From Aurantiochytrium sp. KH105 (Eukaryota > Sar > Bigyra > Thraustochytrida > Thraustochytriidae), in the NCBI GenBank assembly GCA_003116975.1, contig BGKB01000088.1, forward strand, positions 186,001-250,000: DNA of 64,000 nt, in the 5' to 3' direction. The position numbers and the translations under genes were made by a program. This document shows positions 39,451 to 49,361 of the stretch, piece after piece. Below the pieces are notes generated by a model. The model had not been told where the DNA came from and made no database searches. It saw nothing but the letters and a program-made list of their open reading frames with translations. Every line of letters begins with the position of its first letter. The first letter of the stretch is position 1.

Positions 39451-40503
39451 ATGGGTATCTCAGACCGCATCAAGCTGCGGAGCACGGTGCCCAATGCGGC
39501 CAAGACGCTGAATGAGATGGCGAACCCCAAATATGTGTCCCAGGACAAGGCAATCCCGCGGATGCTCTTGCAGCACTGCAAGGGCATTGCCTTCGTGACG
39601 GTGTACAAGGCCGGCATCATGATGATCGGCGGCAACGTTGGCGGAGGCTGCGTTGTCGTCAAAGTCAAGGACTCTTCTCAGCCCGGCGGATACCGCTGGA
39701 GCGCACCTCTGAGCGTGCAAGCCGGAGGTCTCGGGGGTGGCTTCGTCTTTGGCGCGGAAAAGATCAGCAGCGTCATCATCTTGAATACCACGTCCGCCAT
39801 CAAGGGATTCACTGGCGACAAGCAGATTTCGTTCGGCGGTAGCGCCAGTCTTGCCGTTGGGCCGGTGGGACGGAACGCCGAGGCAAGCGTTGGACTGAGC
39901 GACAACAAAAAGATTGTTCCGGCGTATAGCTACTCGCTCGCCAAGGGCGCCTACATTGGCGGCACGCTGGAGGGAGCAATTCTCAAAGTGAATGATTCTG
40001 ACAACCGCGAGTTCTACGGCCGTGATGTCACACCGGCCGAGATTCTCGGTGGTCACGTCGATCCTCCTCCCATTTGCAACGTTCTCTACGAGACTCTTCA
40101 CGAAATCATGGGCGTCGTCATGGACTCTGGCGCAGGAGCCTCGTTGCCGCAGGGCCCTCAGCGGACCTCGCTGGCGCAGGGGGCGTCACAGGGTCTTGGC
40201 GCTTCTGGCAAGGCGCTGCTTCGTTCCGGTTTTTCCGACGCGGACAATGAAGGAAATGATGGACTTCCTCCCGGATGGAAGCAAGCCTACGCTGAGGACG
40301 GCCGCGCTTACTACTACAACGACAAGGGAGAGACTTCTTGGGAGCGGCCAGCGGCACCACGCAGACCGGGTCCGCCGCCCCCGCCTCCAAAGGCGCAGCC
40401 TTCCGCAAGTCTTCCCGCAGGATGGCAGGAGCTCACCGCCCCGGACGGCCGCAAGTACTACGCCAAGGGTTCTACGACGCAATGGGAGCGGCCGACAGCG
40501 TAA
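39451..40503 (+). CDS. SYLF-domain protein with two C-terminal WW domains
   Basis: The product has 350 residues. Residues 1-225 form a SYLF (Ysc84/SH3YL1) domain: an N-terminal amphipathic helix, the CKGIAFVTVYKAG strand, Gly-rich strands, and the conserved AYSYSLAKGAYIGGTLEG and FYGRDVTPAEIL blocks. Two WW domains follow at about 271-300 (LPPGWKQAYAEDGRAYYYND) and 319-347 (LPAGWQELTAPDGRKYY), separated by a Pro-rich linker. SYLF domains bind phosphoinositides and, in yeast Ysc84, actin, at endocytic sites. Yeast and animal members end in SH3, so WW domains here would play the same Pro-ligand-binding role. The second WW domain is shorter at its turn (AKGSTTQWERP). The start is the first ATG and gives the standard SYLF N-terminus. 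Possible poly(A) signals lie about 140 nt after the stop. Confidence 0.92.
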   Translation: MGISDRIKLRSTVPNAAKTLNEMANPKYVSQDKAIPRMLLQHCKGIAFVTVYKAGIMMIGGNVGGGCVVVKVKDSSQPGGYRWSAPLSVQAGGLGGGFVFGAEKISSVIILNTTSAIKGFTGDKQISFGGSASLAVGPVGRNAEASVGLSDNKKIVPAYSYSLAKGAYIGGTLEGAILKVNDSDNREFYGRDVTPAEILGGHVDPPPICNVLYETLHEIMGVVMDSGAGASLPQGPQRTSLAQGASQGLGASGKALLRSGFSDADNEGNDGLPPGWKQAYAEDGRAYYYNDKGETSWERPAAPRRPGPPPPPPKAQPSASLPAGWQELTAPDGRKYYAKGSTTQWERPTA

Positions 40504-40948
40504 GGCAAGCTCCAGACAGTTTCTTATCTCCTTTCCTTTACAGGGTTTGTTGCGATCTTGACCTCATGCGTAGTTTAGTTTACGCGTTCACTATTTGCTC
40601 GTTTGCGCCAAGCAGGATCCATCTTTGCAAGTTGAAGAAAAATAAATAAAATTCGCCGCGCGCACGCAATCCAAGATGCACATGCCATAGTCTTTTTGGC
40701 CCTCTTGATCGCTTTTCTAAAAAAATCAGCTTCCTTGTCCTGCCTTGCCTGTGCGGCCGTCAAAGATAATGAGATCTTGTTGCTTGCAGAGGAGCCCACA
40801 TCAAATCGACAAATCGAAGAGACGTGCGCGGTGCGGCACCGGCAGTACCCAAACTTGTCCGGGCCAGCCTGCGCGCGAGTGAAGACGCGGAGGCGGCGCG
40901 CAGGCCAGCTCTTCCGTCCGGAGAGCAGCAGCACAACGGGCAGCAACG
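40504..40948. other. Intergenic region between the SYLF-WW and WD40 genes
   Basis: The left part is the 3' UTR of the SYLF gene; the right part should carry the WD40 promoter and leader. Both genes point the same way. Apart from the AATAAA pair at 40641-40650, nothing specific is recognisable. Confidence 0.5.
40641..40650 (+). terminator. Overlapping poly(A) signals of the SYLF-WW gene
   Basis: Two overlapping AATAAA hexamers about 140 nt after the SYLF-WW stop codon, in an A-rich stretch. This is a canonical motif; function is assumed. Confidence 0.4.
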
Positions 40949-42523
40949 ATGGGCAACGAGATCGCCTTTTGTTGCTCGACGCAGCGTGGCGGCGGCGGCG
41001 GACTCTGGAGCGAAGACGACGATCTCTTGTTCGCGGCGCCCGAGCGCGCGCGGGAAGACCCCGTCAAGCTGCAGCTGCGCGCGCTCGGAGAAGGGTCGCC
41101 GCGGCGCTGCGTGCACGTGGGCGAGGCATGCTCAGAACAGCTTGCAGGCATGGCACGTCGCGCGACGGCCCTGGCAAGGCGCAAGTCGGACTCGAGCACG
41201 GAGAGCGCCTCAACCCTGACGAGCAAGGCTGAGGAGCTCGAAGCAGACAGCAATCGCGAACTGCGTGCTTTTGCAGGACCGCAAGCGACTCGCGTGCTAA
41301 CGACGTACGAGCTCGGTACCGGACGCTTTGCTACGAGCATTTGGCGAATCGAACCCGTGTCCATGGACTCATTACGCAAAGTCTCATCCTCTGCATCAGG
41401 TCAGCCCCTCAGGCGAGGGCACCTCCGTCTCGAAGCATGCACGCTAAGTCCGGCCGATATGAGATTCCACTGCAGTCACCTGTTTCATTTCGGTCGGAAG
41501 CTTCTCTTGGCGGTGGCGGCATCATTGAAAAGTGATATTGAAGACAAAAGCGCCGATACACCGACTTGCGCAATTCGACTATACAGTCTCGAGCAACTTC
41601 CAGCGATGCCCACCTCACTCGAAAATTCATTATGTCTCATAGGAGAACTTTGGGCTTCTGCCACAGAGTTGCGTGGCCACGTGGTCCACATTCATGGCCA
41701 TCAGGGTACCTTGGTGTGCGCGGACGAACATGGTTCCCTTGTCATTTGGAAACTTCAAATGAATACGGAAGATCCACATAATGTCACCTCCTCGTCCACT
41801 TCCGCTGCACCCTTTTCCTCTTCAGATAAAAATGTTTCCATCTCGGGTATTCCATCCCATGTGGAGCAGCTTGACGCTCCAGTGGTCGCATTGCAGGTGC
41901 GCGGCCCCCCAGCAATGGGAATGGTCAATGTGTTTGCCAGCCCAAGCGGCCCCTTTCCCGCTACTTTTCCCTTGTCGGGAGCGAGTGGGCATACGAGCGA
42001 GATTGCGGTCGTGACGAGTTCTGGATCTGTTCGAGGCTTTCGATTTTCCTGGGACAAAGGCGCGGCAGAGTCAACCTTTTCTCTCCGCTCTCGTGCGTCG
42101 CCAACGGACACTGAGGAGACGCAAGATGGGGCTGTTAGCGCCGTGGCTTTTGCCCCTCAAGTTTTTTCTTCCCAACGCCATCTTCGGAACCTGGATGGCC
42201 AGCATACGTACTCTCTTGTCTTTGTTGCGTCTCATGATGGCTCTCTTTGCGTATACGATTTACGGAAACCGATGGACGACGCACGAATTGCAGTCTTCAA
42301 ATGTGAAAATCCTATTCGCAACCTAGCGTTTGGGGCTTTTTCGAACGGCCCGCTCGTACTTGGCGAATCGAACTCGCAATTCTGTATTCGTAAAATGGAT
42401 CTCGGCGGTTCCTACATGCCCACTGTGTGGCGGCCAGGATATGCGTCAAAGCAGATTATCGTAGAGCCGGGCCATGCAGTGTTCGCGCTCTCTGAGCGCG
42501 GGCATGTACTAAAAATCGACTGA
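40949..42523 (+). CDS. WD40-repeat protein with probable N-myristoyl/palmitoyl anchor
   Basis: The product has 524 residues. The N-terminus MGNEIAFCC has Gly2 for myristoylation and Cys8-Cys9 for palmitoylation, which would tether the protein to a membrane. A disordered, Arg/Ser/Ala-rich region follows to about 110. The rest looks like a diverged beta-propeller with weak WD-type blades: GHQGTLVCADEHGSLVIWKL near 250-270, SGSVRGFRF, and VASHDGSLCVYDLRKP near 425-440. Such propellers are binding platforms, and no enzyme motif is visible. It is co-directional with the SYLF-WW gene (445 bp gap). The downstream flank leads into the tandem membrane-protein array. I do not recognise an orthologue. 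The WD40 call is good but the repeat number is uncertain. Confidence 0.75.
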   Translation: MGNEIAFCCSTQRGGGGGLWSEDDDLLFAAPERAREDPVKLQLRALGEGSPRRCVHVGEACSEQLAGMARRATALARRKSDSSTESASTLTSKAEELEADSNRELRAFAGPQATRVLTTYELGTGRFATSIWRIEPVSMDSLRKVSSSASGQPLRRGHLRLEACTLSPADMRFHCSHLFHFGRKLLLAVAASLKSDIEDKSADTPTCAIRLYSLEQLPAMPTSLENSLCLIGELWASATELRGHVVHIHGHQGTLVCADEHGSLVIWKLQMNTEDPHNVTSSSTSAAPFSSSDKNVSISGIPSHVEQLDAPVVALQVRGPPAMGMVNVFASPSGPFPATFPLSGASGHTSEIAVVTSSGSVRGFRFSWDKGAAESTFSLRSRASPTDTEETQDGAVSAVAFAPQVFSSQRHLRNLDGQHTYSLVFVASHDGSLCVYDLRKPMDDARIAVFKCENPIRNLAFGAFSNGPLVLGESNSQFCIRKMDLGGSYMPTVWRPGYASKQIIVEPGHAVFALSERGHVLKID

Positions 42524-43477
42524 GAGAAGGTCTGCAGAGGTTTCACGTTCGCGTCAATTGCGCACAAACCAAGAGCCTTCATTTCATCATCACGAAGCTC
42601 TTCATCTCGTCGCAAGGTCAAGTTTGAAGATTAGATCGAGCAGCTCCATACTAAGCACCAGGACAAGATGCTGCATTTCTCGTGTGAAATCCGGAGCTGG
42701 GCGTAAACGTTGCCGTCAGAAGTGGCTCTTCGTACAGCGTCACCCCTCGCTGTCGATTGGTTTGAGTGAAGTGAGCATGTATATTACGCAATCACCGCAA
42801 TCCTGATCTTCCGAGTTCAGTTCCATGTCCAGTCAAGCTAGCCGAAGCGAAAAGATCACACAAGAATAATCAGTGAAAGCACGGTATTCCGCAAATGAAT
42901 ATTGGCCTATGTTGATGTTAATTGGTTGGTGTGTTTGCATCCTTGACCGCTGGCAAGACGCACGGAAAGTGCCAAGGTATTATACCCTGCCTCCGCCAAG
43001 GTTGCGGCGACAGACGCGATCTTGCAGCCCGATATTGAATCTTGGGGTTGGGTTGTCCGGTCTTGACACTTTCTTCATCACCGTCCAAGCCAACCTTGCC
43101 ATCTTCGGTCTATTTTTTGATCAGATCGAACGACAGGAGATGAAGCTTTAATGTAAGCGCGGTGAGCTTTTTTTTTTTTTTTGGATCGCTGTCTGGTCAA
43201 CCAAGATTGACTTGAAAGGAGAGGTGGCCGCAGCACGTGCAAAAATCTAACAAGTAGCTGCTACCAGCACCGCACACCAGCCATCAAATCGGTCTCTCGA
43301 GACGGACGGACGGTCAACAGTGATTACACCAGGGCAACGGCGGTATGGGTGGGTGTACAGAATAAAGAATGACTGGCCAAGGCGCCGACAGAAGAGGAAG
43401 AATCGCGCGACACTATGCAATAGCTGAGGAAGAGTTAATTAGTTTCTGGCAAACTCGCAACGTGGTGAATCGACCAG
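42524..43477. other. WD40 3' flank and leader of tandem unit 1
   Basis: No gene is seen. From about 42705 the sequence is homologous to the leaders of the second and third membrane-protein genes. A 15-bp T run sits at 43168-43182. A conserved block reading GTGGCCGCAGCACGTGC lies near 43224 and recurs, with small changes, at about 45338, 45615 and 48121. Confidence 0.6.
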
Positions 43478-44846
43478 ATGTCTTGCCAATCTACTTGCAA
43501 CGCGCTCTGCGAAACAGGCAGCTATGCAGTCTCCTCTTTCTGTATGAACGGCGTTTGTACGCAGGCCACCTGCAGGCGCCCGGGCATTTGCCTTGGAGGA
43601 GAAGGGTGCAACTGCATTCTTGGCCACGTCGGAGAACTGTGCTTGCTGACAGTGGTCGTTGGTGTGGTGGTGATTGTGATCATCGTCTTGAGCATTGCAT
43701 ACTGCGTGCAAAAGCACAAGAAGAAGAAGAACGCATCAGCTGCGCTTGTCTCCGCGTCCTCTGAATTGAAAGATGATGATACAGTTGAACATGCGATTGA
43801 GGTGAATGATGGCTCTGCTGGAGAGGAGAAGCTTTTTCAGCCGAGCGCACGTGCACTTGCGCGCGGCCTTATCAGCATGATCCTTCTCGCCATTGTGCTC
43901 TCAAACACTGTCAAGATGTCGGAGGTAACGACGACATATAGTGTTAAACTTGCCGAAGTGACTACGACTTTCAGCGCTGATTTGTCGACATTGAGGGTCG
44001 AGGTAGATGGTTCCATTCCCGGTCTTCCTTCTTTTCCGATTGCAGAAGACAGTATGACCTGGGAAGAGTATTGTGTGGCCGTCGAGAATCTCGAAGACGT
44101 TGTGGAGACATTTCGATATGTGGGGCTTCTCATTCCAGGTCCCGTGCAGTGCTCTTATGTAGCTCCAGCACGCTCCTTTATCATTGCAGCCGTTACCATG
44201 TACTCCGTGGCAAGTGTCTGCGCGCTGCATTCGCGTGGAGACACTTTTGGCATGGTAACATCCATGCTTGGTTGGGTCTTCGTTGTCGCTGGCGTCAGCT
44301 TCTGGTTCGCCGTTCTCGGAGCCTGGACCGGCATCGAGACTGGTGTTGGCATTCTTCTAAGCATCGCTTTGTTCGGAGTCACGATCATCACATGCGTGCT
44401 GCCGAAGCGCACGTAGATGGTTTCTTTTCTTTCCGCGGTGCGTAGACTTTCGCATAAAATCAATCTTCAGCAGTTCCTGAATGTTGCTATACCTTTAGAA
44501 GAGGTGCTTGGTCGAGAGCGTACGTGAGCTGCTTATTCATGCAGCACTCAATCACGTTATTGCAGCATCTCCATCCGACATTTTAAATGGGAAGGGCGTG
44601 TACTGGATTTGGTGAGCAGATGTTTGCTGGGTTTCCTGAGTACCTACCTAATATTCGGAGATTCTAAATGCGCTAACGTGAACAAAGCATCTCAGCCTTT
44701 TCAGAACGAAAAGTTGTTCTTGTCGGCGATTGATCTGATCTGAATTTTTACCTTAAAAAAAAATGTGTCCTCGCTCGCTCACTTCGGCGCTGAAAAGCAA
44801 TACGTGGAAAATCAGACTGGTCGACTTTAACTGGCGCTAGCGAACG
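42705..44846. repeat. Tandem array unit 1 (about 2.1 kb)
   Basis: First of three head-to-tail units. Homology includes the leader, the coding sequence and the 3' flank, e.g. a CGGTGCGTAGACTTTCGC block right after the stop and a CACTTCGGCGCTGA block near 44780. The left limit is set where similarity to the unit 1/2 junction fades. Boundaries are approximate (tens of bp). Confidence 0.8.
43478..44416 (+). CDS. Cys-rich five-helix membrane protein, tandem copy 1
   Basis: The product has 312 residues; family not recognised. Ten cysteines lie in the first 55 residues (MSCQSTCNALCETG..., ending CNC-x8-C, loosely EGF-like). They are followed by a strongly hydrophobic helix (about 56-76), a basic KHKKKK stop-transfer stretch and an acidic cytosolic segment. 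Four more hydrophobic segments lie at about 131-143, 234-250, 260-280 and 290-308, and the protein ends in PKRT. A loop of about 90 residues between helices 2 and 3 holds two cysteines. There is no cleavable signal peptide, so the first helix would act as a reverse anchor with the Cys-rich head outside the cytosol (inference). Copies 2 and 3 lie downstream on the same strand. The start is the ATG at the conserved MSC, also used in copy 3. A cell-surface role is plausible but unproven. Confidence 0.8.
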   Translation: MSCQSTCNALCETGSYAVSSFCMNGVCTQATCRRPGICLGGEGCNCILGHVGELCLLTVVVGVVVIVIIVLSIAYCVQKHKKKKNASAALVSASSELKDDDTVEHAIEVNDGSAGEEKLFQPSARALARGLISMILLAIVLSNTVKMSEVTTTYSVKLAEVTTTFSADLSTLRVEVDGSIPGLPSFPIAEDSMTWEEYCVAVENLEDVVETFRYVGLLIPGPVQCSYVAPARSFIIAAVTMYSVASVCALHSRGDTFGMVTSMLGWVFVVAGVSFWFAVLGAWTGIETGVGILLSIALFGVTIITCVLPKRT

Positions 44847-46223
44847 TTGTTGTCAAACGTGAATATTCGTAGAATTAGTTTTCCCTCGCTGTCAATTCGT
44901 TTGACCGCAATCGCCGCAACTCTGACCTTCCTTGCTTTTCCACGTTCAAGCAAGCTAGCTGGAACGAGTACAACATAGGCTCAATAAGAATGAAAAACAA
45001 TGAAAACACGGTTTTGCAACCAACAAAGCAGCGCTAAACCATAAGCGTTCACTGGGTGCTTCTTTTTGACTTCCGAGACGCACGGAGGGTAGGCTACTGT
45101 TCGTCCACGTTGCGACGACAGACGCCACGTCTTCAAGTTGCAGCCACGTATTGCACTAGCAGGGCCATGGGTCGGTGGTCTTGACACTTTCTTCGTCACC
45201 GTCCAAGCCAACCTTGCTATCTTCGGTCTGTATTTCGATTGGATCGATCGATCGAAACATGGAGATGACGCATCAAGCGCGGTAAGTTTCTCTTTTTAAT
45301 TCGCTGTCTAGAGCAACCAAGATTGACTTGCAAGGAGAGATGGCCGCAGCACGTGTAGAAACTCAATATAAGGTAGTTGCGCCATCAACCGGTAGCGTAT
45401 TCCCCAAGTTAGTAACGTGAAGGATAAAACACCAACACCCAAAAAACAATGCCGTTACCCACACTTTTCCTGCACGCACCCACACCCCTGGCCGTAAAAA
45501 AGAATGCCCGTTTCTTTTTCTTTCAGTCAAACGAATCGTCTGACTGGGAGTTTCGTTACTCCGAACGAAGTTGAACACGCTGGTGCTGGTCAATCAAGAT
45601 TGACTCACAAGCAGAGATGGCCGCTGCACGTGTAGAAACCTAACAAGAAGTAGTTGTAACCCGCACTCCAGCCATCAAATCGGTTTCTCGAGATGGACGG
45701 GGGGTCAATGGTGATCAAACCAGAGACAACGGCGGTAAAGGCGGGCATACAAAAATGCCTGGCCATGGCGACGAAAGAAGAGCGTTTGATGTGATTCTGC
45801 CGATTTGGAGGTAATTTTTTATATTGAAAAACTAAACGTAAAAGAACATCCGCTTCGCGGATAACACGAAACGAGATGATGGAATGTATCACAAGTCATT
45901 CTCGCTGCTACTCGACTATCGTCGCTTCCAATATCCAGGGCGCGGATTCTTGTCAGCGCTCCCCATTTCCCAATAAATACGTTTCGTTGTGGACTAGGAC
46001 AACCCATACTTTTGCGTTGACCCAGCGCGGAGTCGATTGCTCTCGCTTGGCTACCTGGTCGAGGTACCTTTGCGTCAATTCTCTAAAGTTGCTTTTCTCC
46101 CGGTGCTGGATCGCTTAGACTACCCACTCCATCTTTGTAGTCAAGCAAAGAGGAAGAATCGCGCGATAGCTGAGCAAGCTTTGGAAAGTTTCTGGCAAAC
46201 TCGCAACGAGGTGAATCGATCGG
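44417..46223. other. Spacer between tandem membrane-protein copies 1 and 2
   Basis: This covers the 3' flank of copy 1, the unit junction near 44846 and the enlarged leader of copy 2. Relative to units 1 and 3 the copy 2 leader has two additions: a second version of the GGCCGC(A/T)GCACGTGTAGAAAC block (45338 and 45615, about 276 bp apart) and an unrelated stretch of about 360 bp at roughly 45780-46143. No gene is recognisable. Confidence 0.6.
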
Positions 46224-47626
46224 ATGGCTTGCAGGAAAGATTGCAGATGGATCTACGAAGAAGACTGCGATGGATCGAGCTCCTGCAGATTCTACAGTTG
46301 CCCGACCACCTGCGACTGCATTATCGGCCACTTTAGAGAAGTGTGCTTGCTGCCAGTGTTGATTGGTGTGGTTATAACTGTGCTATTTGTCTTCAGCATT
46401 GCATGCTGTGTGCAAAAATGCAACAACAAGAAGAAGAAGAAGAAAAAGAAGGAGGAGGAGGAGGAGACCACATCAGTTGCGCTTGTCTCGGCGTCGCCTG
46501 AATTAGAAGATGATGTTACAGTAGAACATACAGAAGATGCTGTTACAGTGGAACATACGATTGAGGTAAATGATAGTCCTGCTGAAAAAGGAAAGCTTTT
46601 TCAGCCGAGCGCACGTGCACTTGCACGCGGCCTCATCAGCGTGTTCTTTCTTACCATTGTGCTCTCTGACTCTGCCAAAATGTTGGAGGTAACGACGACG
46701 TATGAATATCGACTTGGTGAAATGTCATTTGCCGAAATGTCCACGACTTTCAGCGCTACTTTTTCGACATTGAAGGTCGAGCTGGATGGTTCCTTTCCCG
46801 GTTTTCCTTCGTTTCCGATTGCCGAACGCAGTATGACTTGGAAAGAGTATTGTGCGACCATCGAAGATTTCGACGACGTTATACAGACCTTCCGATATGC
46901 GGGACTATTAATTCCAGGTGACGAGCAGTGCTTCTTTGTAACTCTGGCACGTCCCTTTATCATTTCTGCCCTTGTCTTGTACTTCGCGGCAAGTGTATAC
47001 GCGCTGCATCCGCGTGGAGACCTTTTAGGCATGGTCGCATCTATGCTTGGTTGGCTCGGCGTTGTCGGTGGCGTCAGCCTCTGGTTGACTGTTCTCAGAG
47101 ACTGGACCGGCATCAAGACTGGCCTCGGCATGCTTTTAAGCATCGCTTTTTTCGGAGTCACGCTCATCACACGCGTGCTACCGAAGCGCCAGTAGATGAT
47201 TTTCCCTTTTCTGCGGTGCGTAGACTTTCGCATAAAATCAATCTTCAGCAGTTCCTGGGTGTTGTTATACCTTTAGAAGAGGTGCTTGGCTGAGAGCGTG
47301 CGTGAGCTGCTTACTTCATGCAGCACTCATCTCGTTATTGCATCTTTTCCATCCGACATTTAATGGGAAGGGCGTGTGCTGGATTTGGTGAGCAGATGTT
47401 TGCTGGGTTTCCTGAATTTCTACCTAATGTTCGGAGATTCCAAATGCGGCAACGTTGACAAAAGATTTCAGCCTTTTCAGGACGAAAATTCGAAATCGTC
47501 AGCACTCGATCTTTTCTGAGTCTTTACCTTTAAAAAAAAAAAGCGTGTCCTCGCTTGCTCACTTCGGCGCTGACAAGCAGTACGTGGAAAACCAAACTGG
47601 TCGACTTCAACTGGCGCTGACGAACG
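44847..47626. repeat. Tandem array unit 2 (about 2.8 kb, with insertions)
   Basis: Second unit, homologous to units 1 and 3 over the leader, coding and 3' flank. It is about 0.6 kb longer because of an internal partial duplication near 45340-45615 and an insertion near 45780-46143. Boundaries are approximate. Confidence 0.78.
46224..47195 (+). CDS. Cys-rich five-helix membrane protein, tandem copy 2
   Basis: The product has 323 residues and is the most diverged of the three paralogues. The head is shorter (about 40 residues, MACRKDCRWIYEEDC...) and its cysteine spacing differs. From the first helix onward it follows copy 1: a hydrophobic helix, a Lys/Glu run (coded by a GAAGAAGAA stretch near 46427-46464), an acidic segment with a duplicated VTVEHT motif, then KLFQPSARALARGLIS, the MTWKEYC loop, and the last three helices ending in PKRQ. 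Loss of the head pattern alongside a conserved body suggests that the exposed head evolves fastest (inference). The leader up to the ATG is homologous to that of copy 1 over the last 80 bp (TTCTGGCAAACTCGCAACG block). Confidence 0.78.
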   Translation: MACRKDCRWIYEEDCDGSSSCRFYSCPTTCDCIIGHFREVCLLPVLIGVVITVLFVFSIACCVQKCNNKKKKKKKKEEEEETTSVALVSASPELEDDVTVEHTEDAVTVEHTIEVNDSPAEKGKLFQPSARALARGLISVFFLTIVLSDSAKMLEVTTTYEYRLGEMSFAEMSTTFSATFSTLKVELDGSFPGFPSFPIAERSMTWKEYCATIEDFDDVIQTFRYAGLLIPGDEQCFFVTLARPFIISALVLYFAASVYALHPRGDLLGMVASMLGWLGVVGGVSLWLTVLRDWTGIKTGLGMLLSIAFFGVTLITRVLPKRQ

Positions 47627-48392
47627 TTGTTGTCAAATGTAGCTGTTCGTAAATTTAGCTTCCTCTCGCTGTCAATTCGTTCGAGTGACCGCAATCGCCG
47701 CAATTCTGATCTTCCAAGCTGCAGCTGCTGATACACGTCCAATCAAGCTAGCTGGAACGAGTACAACATAAATATAAAAAAGTGAAAACACGACTTTGTA
47801 CCCAACAAAGCAGCCCTAAAACATAAATGTTAAACGTGTGTCCTTCCTTTTTGACTGCCGAGACGCACGGAAGGTACTACTCGTCCAGGTTGCGGAGACA
47901 GCCGCCTGGTCTTTAAGTGGTAGCCACGTCTTGCATCAGCCCGGCCATGGGAAGGTGATTTCGACACTTTTTTCTTCCGTCCACGCCCACCTTGCCATCT
48001 TCGGACTGTAGATCGATCGATCGTCCGAGAGAAAAAAGGACATGACGCATCAAGCGCGGTGAACTTTCTTTTTGATTCGCTGTCTGCCAGCTGGTCAATC
48101 GGAAGCGACTCACTAGCAGAGATGGCCGTAGCACGTGCAGAAACCTAACATGAAGTAGGAAGTACCTGCACTCCAGCCACCAGACCGGTCTCTCGAGATG
48201 AACGGCGGTCAACGGTGGGAATCGGGGACATCAGCGGTATGGGCAGGTGTACAGAGTGACTGGCCAAGGCGCCGCAGCCGAGAGAAGAAAAGTGTTCAAG
48301 TAGGCGACGCGTGCCGCCGCGCGGACACGCGGTCGGAGCTGAGCAGGCTTCGAAAAGTTTCTGACAAACTCGCAACGTGGTGGAACGATCGG
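47196..48392. other. Spacer between tandem membrane-protein copies 2 and 3
   Basis: 3' flank of copy 2, unit junction near 47626 and leader of copy 3. It is homologous to the other spacers throughout (e.g. CTCGCTGTCAATTCGTTCGAG near 47668 and CAATCAAGCTAGCTGGAACGAG near 47740). No independent gene is seen. Confidence 0.6.
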
Positions 48393-49361
48393 ATGTCTTG
48401 CCAATCTCGTTGCAACGCGATCTGCGAAACAGGCAGCTATGCAGACTCCTACGTCTGTATGGACGGCGTTTGTGTGCAGGCCACCTGCAGGCGCTTGAAC
48501 ATTATGTGCCATGAAGGACAAGAGTGCAACTGCATTGGTGGCACCGTGGGGGAACTATGCTTGCTGACAGTGGTCGTTAGTCTGGTGGTGATTGTAATCC
48601 TTGTCTTGAGCATTGCATACTGCGTGCAAAAGTACGAGATGAAGAAGAAGAAGAAGAAGACCACATCAGCGGCGCTTGTCTCGGCGTCCTCTGAATTGAA
48701 AGATGATGATACAGTTGAGCATGCGATTGAGGTGAATGATGGCCCTACTGAAGAGGAGAAGCTTTTTCAACCGAGCGCGCGTGCACTTGCGCGCGGCCTC
48801 ATCAGTGTCGTCCTTCTCGCCATTGTGCTTTCTGACACCGTCAAGATGTCGGAGGTAACGACGACATATTACTCCCCAACATTTTCCAAAATGTCTACGA
48901 TCTTCAGCGCTGATTTGTCGACACTGAAGGTCGAAGTGGAGGGCTCCATTCCCGGTATTCCTTCTTTTTCGATTGCAGAAGACAGTATGACCTGGGAAGA
49001 GTATTGTGTGGCCGTCGAGAAATTCGAAAACCTTACACAGACATTCCGAGAAGTGGGGCTTATAATTCCAGGTCCTGTGCAGTGCTCTTATGTGGCTCCA
49101 GCACGCTCCTTTATGATTGCAGCCGTTGCCATGTACTCCATGGCAAGTGTCAGCGCGCTGCATCCGCTTGGAAACACTTTTGGCATGGTAACATCCATGC
49201 TTGGTTGGGTCTTCGTTGTCGCTGGCGTCTGCTTCTGGTTCGCTGTTATCGGAGACTGGGCCGAAGCCTGGACCAGTATCGAGGCTGGCGTCGGCATTCT
49301 TTTGAGCATCTCTACTCTTGGAGTCACGATCATCGCATTCGTGCTGCCGAAGCGCCCGTAG
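48393..49361 (+). CDS. Cys-rich five-helix membrane protein, tandem copy 3
   Basis: The product has 322 residues from the ATG at 48393 (MSCQSRCNAICETG), which matches the copy 1 start. An upstream in-frame ATG at 48198 would add 65 residues translated from leader sequence that is non-coding in the other units, so I did not use it. The cysteine head is nearly identical in pattern to copy 1, with one expanded spacing (RRLNIMCHEGQECNC). Then come the first helix, a Lys-rich stop, an acidic segment, KLFQPSARALARGLIS, the MTWEEYC loop and three C-terminal helices ending in PKRP. Copies 1 and 3 are much closer to each other than to copy 2. Function unknown; a surface membrane protein is the best inference. 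Confidence 0.8.
   Translation: MSCQSRCNAICETGSYADSYVCMDGVCVQATCRRLNIMCHEGQECNCIGGTVGELCLLTVVVSLVVIVILVLSIAYCVQKYEMKKKKKKTTSAALVSASSELKDDDTVEHAIEVNDGPTEEEKLFQPSARALARGLISVVLLAIVLSDTVKMSEVTTTYYSPTFSKMSTIFSADLSTLKVEVEGSIPGIPSFSIAEDSMTWEEYCVAVEKFENLTQTFREVGLIIPGPVQCSYVAPARSFMIAAVAMYSMASVSALHPLGNTFGMVTSMLGWVFVVAGVCFWFAVIGDWAEAWTSIEAGVGILLSISTLGVTIIAFVLPKRP

Noticed and set aside
48198-48392. 65-residue N-terminal extension of tandem copy 3
   Set aside because: The corresponding leader in the other two units is not open in this frame, and copy 1 begins at the same MSC motif.
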